A DNA stretch of 64,000 nt, from the NCBI GenBank assembly GCA_964603985.1, contig CAZRXG010000002.1, forward strand, positions 124,001 through 188,000. Direction: 5' to 3'. The stretch's first letter is position 1. The number at the start of each line of letters is the position of its first letter. Position numbers and translations under genes: made by a program. The notes under the pieces were generated by a model, which ran no database searches, had not been told where the DNA came from, and saw only the letters and a list, made by a program, of their open reading frames with translations. The DNA comes from CAZRXG01 sp964603985. GTDB taxonomy: Bacteria; Chloroflexota; Anaerolineae; Aggregatilineales; UBA3940. Positions 25,999 to 32,744 of the stretch are shown here, piece by piece.

Positions 25999-26457
25999 CT
26001 AATCCTGCTCACGCAGATCGGCAAAGAATGCGTCCAGTTGGGCGCGCGCCTCTTCGGCCAGGACACCTCGAACGGTCTCAACCCGGTGATTGAGACGCTC
26101 GTGGTGAAGCAGGTCGAGCACTGAACCGCCCGCTCCATACTTCGGGTCGTCCGCCGCCCAGACCAGACGCGGCAACCGCGCCTGGACCATCGCGCCCGCG
26201 CACATGGCACACGGCTCCAGTGTGCAGTAAAGCGTCACGCCGGGCAGCCGCCACCCACCGAGCGTCCGGGCCGCTTGGCGCAGCGCGATCATCTCGGCGT
26301 GGGCGGTGGGGTCGCGGTCGTGCTCTTTGCGGTTATGACCACGCCCGACGATCACACCATCCCGCACGGCGACCGCGCCTACCGGCACGTCGCCCACCGC
26401 AGCCGCTTTGGCCGCTTCCACCAGTGCCTCTTGCATCCAGATGGTATGTTCGTCCAC
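25999..26457 (-). CDS. tadA: tRNA-specific adenosine deaminase
   Basis: TadA converts A34 to inosine in the wobble position of tRNA-Arg(ACG). The 152-residue protein has the cytidine-deaminase-fold zinc site: His53-Ala-Glu55 in AHAEMIALRQAA and Cys83/Cys86 in LEPCAMCAGAM. The N-terminal helix MQEALVEAAKAA is followed by the GDVPVGAVAV strand. Length and motif spacing are typical. It lies between tRNA-Asn and tRNA-Ser on the same strand, in a small tRNA-related cluster, and probably shares their transcript. The start ATG 26457 gives the standard N-terminus. Confidence 0.94.
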   Translation of the reverse strand: MDEHTIWMQEALVEAAKAAAVGDVPVGAVAVRDGVIVGRGHNRKEHDRDPTAHAEMIALRQAARTLGGWRLPGVTLYCTLEPCAMCAGAMVQARLPRLVWAADDPKYGAGGSVLDLLHHERLNHRVETVRGVLAEEARAQLDAFFADLREQD

Positions 26458-26503
26458 TGTGGCGGATTATAACAAGGCGCTCACTGCCGGTCAAAGGTGA
26501 TCA

Positions 26504-26531
26504 CAAAACCCGGCTCGCGACGAACCGGGCT
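26504..26531 (-). terminator. Hairpin terminator after tRNA-Asn
   Basis: On the minus strand AGCCCGGTTCG and CGAGCCGGGTT form an 11-base-pair stem with two G-U pairs and a 3-base loop, followed by a short T run. The U tract is weak, so some read-through into tadA is likely. Confidence 0.65.
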
Positions 26532-26536
26532 TCAGG

Positions 26537-26608
26537 CTCCACCGGCTGGATTCGAACCAGCAACCCTCCGGTTAACAGCCGGATGCTCTGCCGTTGAGCT
26601 ACGGTGGA
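26537..26608 (-). tRNA. tRNA-Asn (anticodon GTT)
   Basis: Acceptor TCCACCG/CGGTGGA, discriminator G, anticodon loop CTGTTAA between CCGG and CCGG, T arm GGTTCGAATCC. It is 72 bases long with CCA not encoded. Confidence 0.97.
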
Positions 26609-26687
26609 ACGGCGACCGGAATTATAACGTGCGTCTCAGGAGGCGTCAACACGCGCGCACGGCAAAGTCGAAAAAGATGCCAATACG

Positions 26688-26716
26688 TTGCCGAGATGCC
26701 CCTGACATGCTAAACT
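26688..26716 (+). promoter_or_regulatory. Predicted promoter of the rpsF-ssb-rpsR operon
   Basis: TTGCCG (26688-26693), a 17-base spacer and TAAACT (26711-26716). The transcript would carry a 5' leader of about 100 bases before rpsF. Confidence 0.6.
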
Positions 26717-26756
26717 ACCGTTCGTCATTGATTGGTTCTGTGCCTTTGGTCAGGAA

Positions 26757-26814
26757 CCTTTCCGCTTTGCGGGGCCTATCCTCAGGCCGCACGCAGGGCA
26801 ATCCCATGGAAAGG
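26757..26814 (+). promoter_or_regulatory. Structured rpsF leader that can bury the Shine-Dalgarno sequence
   Basis: CCTTTCC (26757-26763) is perfectly complementary to GGAAAGG (26808-26814), which includes half of the AAAGGAGG ribosome site. Between them two smaller hairpins can form (CCGC/GCGG around 26762-26772, in competition; GGCCT/AGGCC around 26774-26788). This is the arrangement expected for feedback control by ribosomal proteins S6:S18, whose rpsF leader motif is known in other phyla; a match to that motif was not verified. Confidence 0.5.
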
Positions 26815-26825
26815 AGGTTTCTTAA

Positions 26826-27113
26826 GTGCGTACATATGAGTTGATGGTCATCCTACAGGCCGACCTGAGCGACGAGGACCTGAATGCCCGGATCGAGACG
26901 ATTGGGGACTGGGTCGAAGCGAACGAGGGCAAGGTCGTGAAGGCCGAACGCTGGGGACACCGGCGGCTGGCCTACCCGATCCATAAGCAGCGCGATGGCT
27001 ACTACGTGCTGTTCAAGGTCGAGATGCCACCCACCGCCCCCGCCGAGGTCGAGCGTAACCTGCAAATCGCCGAAGATGTGCTGCGTTACCTGATCGTACG
27101 CGAGGACGAGTAG
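26826..27113 (+). CDS. rpsF: Small ribosomal subunit protein bS6
   Basis: The 95-residue protein matches bS6 along its full length: MRTYELMVILQADLSDEDL at the N-terminus and the WGHRRLAYPIHKQRDGYYVLF core. It binds 16S rRNA as a heterodimer with bS18, encoded two genes downstream. The start is GTG 26826, set by the strong site AAAGGAGG at 26811-26818; part of that site can be paired in the leader. Operon order rpsF-ssb-rpsR is the classical one. Confidence 0.97.
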   Translation: MRTYELMVILQADLSDEDLNARIETIGDWVEANEGKVVKAERWGHRRLAYPIHKQRDGYYVLFKVEMPPTAPAEVERNLQIAEDVLRYLIVREDE

Positions 27114-27182
27114 AGAATTAGCCCGCGCTAACTATAATAGATTCCATCTTGAGAGTTGGTTGCCGGTGGGAGATAAGGGAGT

Positions 27183-27590
27183 ATGAGCAGGGGCCTAAAC
27201 AAAGTCATGGTGATCGGCCACCTGGGGCGTGATCCGGAAATGCGCTACACACCCAGTGGCCGTCCTGTCACGTCTTTCAGCGTGGTTACCACGCGCACGT
27301 GGACATCGGCGGAGGGCGAGCGCCACGAAGAATCGGAGTGGTTCAACGTCGTGGCGTGGGGTAACCTGGCCGAGATCTGCAATCAGTACCTCTCAAAGGG
27401 ACAACAGGTCTACGTCGAGGGACGCCTGCAAACTCGTGGGTGGGAAGACGAGGACGGCAAGAAACACTACCGCACCGAGTTAGTCGCCAACGAGATGATC
27501 GTGCTGGGTGACCGCCGGGATCATGTAAGCCCAGGGGCACCGCCGAGCGGACCGCCTGAACCCGACGATGGGGAAAACCTTGCCTTCTGA
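27183..27590 (+). CDS. ssb: Single-stranded DNA-binding protein
   Basis: The 135-residue protein has one OB fold: NKVMVIGHLGRDPEMRYTPSG, WFNVVAWGNLAEICNQYL and KGQQVYVEGRLQTRGWED. The C-terminal tail is acidic and ends DDGENLAF; the classic DDDIPF end is only partly kept, but an acidic tail with terminal Phe is present for partner binding. It coats ssDNA in replication and repair. It lies 69 bases after rpsF; a TATAAT at 27133-27138 could give an extra internal promoter. Confidence 0.96.
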   Translation: MSRGLNKVMVIGHLGRDPEMRYTPSGRPVTSFSVVTTRTWTSAEGERHEESEWFNVVAWGNLAEICNQYLSKGQQVYVEGRLQTRGWEDEDGKKHYRTELVANEMIVLGDRRDHVSPGAPPSGPPEPDDGENLAF

Positions 27591-27629
27591 CCGGCAACGC
27601 TCTTGTTAGGGATATAAGGAGTAACCATT

Positions 27630-28010
27630 TTGAGCGAGGAAGTCACGAATCAGAGCGAAGAGCCTGAAGACGATGAGCGCGAAGTAGATGTGGACACGGA
27701 TGGTAGGGAACAGAGATACGACACACGCTCTTCCGGTGCCAGGAGGCAGAGAGGGGGAGGCCGCAGGCCAGGCGGCAGACGGGGCTATCGCCGCCCCAGG
27801 GTGTGCACCTTCTGTGTGGACAAGGACACGAAGATCGACTACAAGAATTACGAGATGTTACGCCGCTTCATCACCGAGCGCGGGAAGATCCGCCCGCGTC
27901 GACAGACGGGGACGTGTGCCAAGCACCAGCGGCAACTGGCGCAGGCGATCAAGCGTGCGCGCCACCTGGCCTTGCTGCCCTTTACCGCCGACTACACGCG
28001 CGGGGATTAA
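27630..28010 (+). CDS. rpsR: Small ribosomal subunit protein bS18 with long acidic N-terminal extension
   Basis: The C-terminal 75 residues are standard bS18: RVCTFCVDKDTKIDYKNYEML, RFITERGKIRPRR and TGTCAKHQRQLAQAIKRAR. CTFC plus CAKH marks the zinc-binding form. The first 50 residues are an unusual low-complexity extension, acidic then Arg/Gly-rich. Start TTG 27630 follows ATAAGGAG at about 8 bases. The usual fourth operon member rplI (bL9) is not next. A CCCGCCG/CGGCGGG hairpin downstream may end the operon. Confidence 0.94.
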   Translation: MSEEVTNQSEEPEDDEREVDVDTDGREQRYDTRSSGARRQRGGGRRPGGRRGYRRPRVCTFCVDKDTKIDYKNYEMLRRFITERGKIRPRRQTGTCAKHQRQLAQAIKRARHLALLPFTADYTRGD

Positions 28011-28183
28011 CAACCCGCCGGGGCCAGAACGCGGGGGCGTAGACGCGTAAACGGCGGGTCTATACCCTGTTCGTTTATCCCGGCCAGGATTGCGTCTGCA
28101 TCGTATTACCAACCGGAGCAGAAAGGAGGCTAGGCGGCTTCCCCTGTCGTCTGAGGGGCGGCAGGCCCCGCCGCCAGACCCTT

Positions 28184-29446
28184 ATGGCAAAGCGCCCTAC
28201 GGCCGGCAGGGCCGGCCGGACCCGAAAACGACGCTCCCGTGCCCAGCGCGAGGCGCGTATTCAACGTGTTGTCCTGATCGCCACTGCGGTTGTGGCGATC
28301 GCCATCATCGGCCTGCTTGCATTCGCTGCGATCAACCAGCAGGTTCTCATACCCAGGCGGGCCATCGCCACCGTGGACGGCGTGCCGATCACGGTGAGGG
28401 AATTCCAGGAATATGCCCTATTTGAATACTACTCCACGTGGGGCGACCAGACGATAGCCCAGATCAGCCAGACTTGGGGCATGCAGCTCGACGCCACCGT
28501 CTTTGCCCAACAGGCGCTGGACAGCATGATCGAGGACATTCTTCTCCAGGCGAAGGCCGACGAGTTGGGGATCACCGTGAGCGACGAGGAAATCGAAGAC
28601 AACCTTCGCCAGGGCTTTGGCATGGATGTGGAAGAGCCAGATGGCGAACCGACCACAACGCCCACACCCACACCGAGCGGGCCAACAACCACGCCGACGG
28701 CCACGTCAACCTACGTCTATACGCTCACCCCCAGCCCAACCGTGACGCTGGAGCCGGGGGTAACTCCTACGTCAACGCCCACACCCACACCGGAGCCGAC
28801 ACTCACCCCCACACCCAGCGAACCCCCGACGGCCACGCCGATCCCGTCGCCTACACCAACGCTGGTGCCGGTGACCGAAGAGGATTTCCTGGAGGCTTAC
28901 GGTGCGCAGGTCGAGTACATCAGCACCCTGACGGGGATTCCAGAGGAGCGCGTCAAGGAGTTGTACAAGCGGATTCTCCGCCGGTCCATCTTGAGCGAAA
29001 AACTCGCCGAGGCGCTCGTCGAGGCGGATGAAACCAAGCTTAACGTGCACGCCGCGCACATCCTGGTCGAGACCGAGGAGGAGGCGCTGGACGCGCTGGC
29101 CCGCATCGAGGCGGGGGAGGCGTTCGAGTTGGTGGCCGCCGAGGTGTCCATCGATCCCAGCGCGCCCAAGGGAGGCGACCTGGGCTGGTTTGGCCCAGGC
29201 GTGGTGATCGAATCCTTTGAGGAAGTTGCTTTCAGCCTGCCGGTCGGCGAGATCAGCGACCCCTTCCAGACAGAGTTTGGCTGGCACATCATCAAGGTGT
29301 ACGACCGTGTCACCGAGCCTACCACCTCGTCCGAGCGGTCGCAGCAGCGGCAGGAACGGTTTAACGAGCTGAAAGTCCGGTGGCGCGCGGAGGCCGCGAT
29401 CGTCATCGAGGACTTCTGGCTGGACCACATGCCAAACTACCCATAG
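28184..29446 (+). CDS. Membrane-anchored parvulin-type peptidyl-prolyl isomerase (SurA/PrsA-like)
   Basis: The 420-residue protein has a basic N-terminus, one membrane anchor (about residues 28-50, VVLIATAVVAIAIIGLLAF), a SurA-N-like helical region (TVREFQEYALFEYY), a 75-residue Thr/Pro-rich linker (about 155-230), more helical chaperone sequence and a PpiC domain (HAAHILVETEEEAL, GGDLGWFGPG, FGWHIIKVYD). It should fold exported proteins outside the membrane. ATG 28184 lacks a good adjacent ribosome site; a strong AGAAAGGAGG lies 55 bases upstream, with a GGCGGC/GCCGCC hairpin between. The linker inserted between the chaperone halves is unusual. Confidence 0.85.
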   Translation: MAKRPTAGRAGRTRKRRSRAQREARIQRVVLIATAVVAIAIIGLLAFAAINQQVLIPRRAIATVDGVPITVREFQEYALFEYYSTWGDQTIAQISQTWGMQLDATVFAQQALDSMIEDILLQAKADELGITVSDEEIEDNLRQGFGMDVEEPDGEPTTTPTPTPSGPTTTPTATSTYVYTLTPSPTVTLEPGVTPTSTPTPTPEPTLTPTPSEPPTATPIPSPTPTLVPVTEEDFLEAYGAQVEYISTLTGIPEERVKELYKRILRRSILSEKLAEALVEADETKLNVHAAHILVETEEEALDALARIEAGEAFELVAAEVSIDPSAPKGGDLGWFGPGVVIESFEEVAFSLPVGEISDPFQTEFGWHIIKVYDRVTEPTTSSERSQQRQERFNELKVRWRAEAAIVIEDFWLDHMPNYP

Positions 29447-29468
29447 GCACTGTGGCCGGGCTTGTTGC

Positions 29469-30506
29469 ATGCGGGTTCTGATTTACGGGGCGGGCGCGGT
29501 CGGGTGCGCCATCGGTGGGCACCTGGCACTGGCCGGTCACGCCGTGACGCTGCTGGGACGCGAACCGCTGGTCGAGGTGGTGCAGGCCAACGGTCTGACC
29601 GTGCGGACGCCAACCGGCACGCGGCGCGCCCGCTCGATCCGCGCCGTCACTGGCCTCGAAGACGCGCTTGCCGGGGGTGAGGGCTACGACTGGATCGCCT
29701 TCACCATGAAGTCCTACGACACCGTCCCGGCTATCTTCGAGCTGCAAGAGTATCTCCCGGAACCGCCCCCCATCGCCAGCTTCCAGGGCGGCGTGGGGAA
29801 CGAGGAATCGTTGGAGGCCGCTTTCGGCGCGGAACGTGTTGCTGCCGCAGTGGTGACAACCCCGGTCTCGATGACCGGGCCGGGTGTGGTTGTCGAGGAG
29901 CGAGGGGGTAAGTTGGCACTCGCCACCGACACGCCTGCCGCCGGGCCAGTTCGGGAAGCGCTGGCCGAGACCGATCTGGCGGTCGAAGTCGTGGGCGACC
30001 GGCAGTCTCTCAAGTGGTCGAAGCTGCTTCTCGACATCACGGGCAATGCCACGTCGGCCATCCTCGACGTGCCGCGCGCCGACATCTTCCGCCGCCGCGA
30101 CCTGTTTGCCGTCGAGCGGGGGGCGCTGCTTGAGGCGCTGGTTATTGCCGAGCTGCTGGGGATCGAGATCATGAACCTGCCGGGAGCACCGGCCCGCCGA
30201 TTGATGAACCTGGTCCGGCGACTTCCTCCATTTCTGGCACGCCCTGCACTGCGCAGGTGGAGCTTGAAAGCGCACGGGGAGAAAGTGCCTTCCCTGCTGG
30301 CGGCCCTGCGGGCAGGCGAGAGGCGAACCGAGGTCGCTTGGCTGAACGGTGCCGTTGCCCAGGCTGCGGACAGGATAGACCGGCTGGCGCCAATCAATCA
30401 TGCCCTCGCCCTGACGGTCTCCGATATCGCAGCCGGGCGCGCGCCCTGGGAGATGTTCCGCCACAAACCCGATATGCTGCTGGCAGCCGTCCGGGCGGTC
30501 CAGTAA
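29469..30506 (+). CDS. Ketopantoate reductase family protein
   Basis: The 345-residue protein has an N-terminal NADPH-binding GAGAVGCAIGGHLALAGH, a middle strand pair with AFTMKSYDT, the Lys-containing SLKWSKLLLDITGNATSA (the Lys and Asn of the active site) and the ApbA C-terminal helical domain. PanE reduces 2-dehydropantoate to pantoate for CoA synthesis, but many paralogues act on other substrates and some residues here differ (SFQGGVGNEESL for the usual QNG). No other pan genes are close, so the gene symbol is left open. ATG 29469 is 22 bases after the parvulin gene. Confidence 0.82.
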   Translation: MRVLIYGAGAVGCAIGGHLALAGHAVTLLGREPLVEVVQANGLTVRTPTGTRRARSIRAVTGLEDALAGGEGYDWIAFTMKSYDTVPAIFELQEYLPEPPPIASFQGGVGNEESLEAAFGAERVAAAVVTTPVSMTGPGVVVEERGGKLALATDTPAAGPVREALAETDLAVEVVGDRQSLKWSKLLLDITGNATSAILDVPRADIFRRRDLFAVERGALLEALVIAELLGIEIMNLPGAPARRLMNLVRRLPPFLARPALRRWSLKAHGEKVPSLLAALRAGERRTEVAWLNGAVAQAADRIDRLAPINHALALTVSDIAAGRAPWEMFRHKPDMLLAAVRAVQ

Positions 30507-30520
30507 TCGAGGTGAGCGAC

Positions 30521-32653
30521 GTGGTGAACAACGCACGGGGCGAACAACCCTTATTTGCCGAGTTCAAATCTACATGGCTGCCCGCCGTTCTCGTCTTTGC
30601 GCTGATCGTCGGCGCTGCCGCCCCCTTCTGGAACGTTCCCCTCACCCGCGACCAGGGAGTCTACGCCGCCTGCGCCGACACGCTGCTGGCGGGTGGGATG
30701 CCCTTCAGAGACTGCTGGGACACCAAAGGCCCGGCCATTCACTACACCTACGCGCTGGCCCGTCTGATCTTTGGCCTGAACCCCGCCGGTCCTTACGTCC
30801 TGAATGCGCTGTTTATCGCGGCGACGGCGCTGGTGATCGCCGCGCTGGCCGACCGGTGGTTTGGCCGCCGCCGCTGGCTGGCTTACGCGACGGGGCTGCT
30901 GTACGGCCTGCTGGCGGTCGCCGTGCGCTTCGACATGAACGCCCAGCCGGAGAGTTTCGCCAACCTGTTCGCCATGCTGGGCCTGCTCGGTCTGGTGGTG
31001 GGCGCGCACGCGCGTCGCGGCTGGTATTACCCGGCCAGCGGGGCGGCTTTGGCGGTGGCCGTGCTGTACAAATACGCCCTGCTGCTCCCGCTGGGCGTCG
31101 CGGCGCTGGCAGTGCTGCTGGTCCTGCCGCTGGCCCAAATCCGGCACCGGGCGCAGGCCCGCCTGCGGATCCTCGGCCTGACGGTGGCGGGCGCGCTGGC
31201 GATCGTGCTGGTCTTCGCCGTCTACCTGCTGGCCTTCGGTGCGCTGGACGACGCCCTGACGCACGTGCGCTTTATCTTCTTCTATTTTCCGAAGGCCCAG
31301 CTTAACCCGGATGAGTATGCTCTGCGATCCAGCCCGGTGCGGCTGACGCTGGCTTACTTTGGTCGCCTGCCGGTGCTCATCGCGCTGGCCTGCACGGGAT
31401 GTGGGATAGCCATCAGGCAGCGGCGGCGGTACGGCCTGCCGCTGGCCGCTTACATCCTGGCAGGCGTTGCGGTCGTGTGGGTGCAGCAGCGCTTCACCCT
31501 CTATCACTGGACGGCGGTGCTCCCGGCGCTGGCGCTCGGCGTCGGCGCACTCTTCCACGAGGTCGAGGGCTGGGCGCGGCTCCCGCAGGTCGCCCGGCGC
31601 GGCCTCGCCGCCGGGCTGGGGCTTGCCATGGCGGTGAACGTCGGGCTGTTCTTCTACGTCGACCAGTGGCTCGTGTTGGGCGGCTACCTCACGGGAGAGG
31701 TCAGCAGGGAGGCTTTCTATAGAAAGATGGGCGTCTGGGATCACGTGCTGGTCGCGGATCACGTTCGCGAGCGCACCGACCCGGACGACAAGATCTGGGT
31801 GTGGGGCCACCACACGGCCATCTATTACCTGGCCGACCGCCGCAGCCCGACGCGCTTCATCTACAATGAGCCGCTGCTGATGCGCATCCGGGGGGGAAAC
31901 CCCTGGCAGGCCGAGTGGCGGGCGGAGGCACTCGACGACCTGTACGACGACCCGCCGGTGTACCTGATCCTGACCCTCTTCGACCGCACCTTCTTCGATG
32001 TCCAGAACCCCATCGACTCGTGGTACGCCATCCCGGAATACGGCGAGTTCACGGAGCGCTACTACACGCTGGAGTATCCCTTCGAGTTCTTCCAGGTTCA
32101 CCGGCTCAAACCCTACTGGAGCCGCCTGAACGACCCCGACCTGCTGGCCGCCGTCACGGCGATTGACCTAGTGGAGCGCTTTGAGCAGGCTGAGGTCGTC
32201 CGGCAGTCCGATCCACCCATCAGCGTGACGACGTTCACCGTTCCGCCGGGACCGGCCTACGACACGCTGCTCATGCAGCCCGAGGCGGGTCTGAGCTACC
32301 GGCTCGACCTGCCACCGGCCCCCGTTTGCCTCCGGTTTGACATCGCCATGTTCCCCGATAGCTGGACCTGGGGCGGCGACGGCGCGACGTTTATCGTCGA
32401 CGTGGAGGCGGAGGGCGGGGAAGTGCGCCTTTTCGAGTCCTACCTCTCGAATGACCCGACCGACCGGCGCTGGCACGCCAACCTGGTCGACCTCAGTTCC
32501 TACGGTGGGCAGTCTGTCACGCTGACTTTACGCACAGCGCCCGGCCCCGCCGGTGACTACACGGGCGACTGGGCCGGTTGGGGGCTTCCACGCATTGTCC
32601 GGCCACCATCGGGTAACGGTTGCGATACAAATGCGATTGTAGACCCCCGCTGA
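30521..32653 (+). CDS. GT39-like membrane glycosyltransferase
   Basis: The 710-residue protein has about 10-12 membrane segments up to about residue 400 and a soluble C-terminal part of about 300 residues. An early external loop carries TRDQGVYAACADTLL, the GT39 position where the catalytic acid sits (here Asp of RDQ). The C-terminal domain ends in a carbohydrate-binding-like beta sandwich (YRLDLPPAPVCLRFDIAMFP; WGGDGATFIVDVEAEG). Start GTG 30521 (or 30524) is preferred, with GAGGTG just upstream; longer in-frame extensions overlap the preceding reductase gene. It is a homologue in kind of the 7510-9858 protein. Sugar and acceptor are unknown. Confidence 0.75.
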   Translation: MVNNARGEQPLFAEFKSTWLPAVLVFALIVGAAAPFWNVPLTRDQGVYAACADTLLAGGMPFRDCWDTKGPAIHYTYALARLIFGLNPAGPYVLNALFIAATALVIAALADRWFGRRRWLAYATGLLYGLLAVAVRFDMNAQPESFANLFAMLGLLGLVVGAHARRGWYYPASGAALAVAVLYKYALLLPLGVAALAVLLVLPLAQIRHRAQARLRILGLTVAGALAIVLVFAVYLLAFGALDDALTHVRFIFFYFPKAQLNPDEYALRSSPVRLTLAYFGRLPVLIALACTGCGIAIRQRRRYGLPLAAYILAGVAVVWVQQRFTLYHWTAVLPALALGVGALFHEVEGWARLPQVARRGLAAGLGLAMAVNVGLFFYVDQWLVLGGYLTGEVSREAFYRKMGVWDHVLVADHVRERTDPDDKIWVWGHHTAIYYLADRRSPTRFIYNEPLLMRIRGGNPWQAEWRAEALDDLYDDPPVYLILTLFDRTFFDVQNPIDSWYAIPEYGEFTERYYTLEYPFEFFQVHRLKPYWSRLNDPDLLAAVTAIDLVERFEQAEVVRQSDPPISVTTFTVPPGPAYDTLLMQPEAGLSYRLDLPPAPVCLRFDIAMFPDSWTWGGDGATFIVDVEAEGGEVRLFESYLSNDPTDRRWHANLVDLSSYGGQSVTLTLRTAPGPAGDYTGDWAGWGLPRIVRPPSGNGCDTNAIVDPR

Positions 32654-32744
32654 GGCCCGGCTGACTGGCGTCACAGCACAGGTGGTGCTAGGATTGCAGT
32701 AGCGTGTAAGAACACCGCACCCTGCAGCGGGGAATGTAAAAAAC

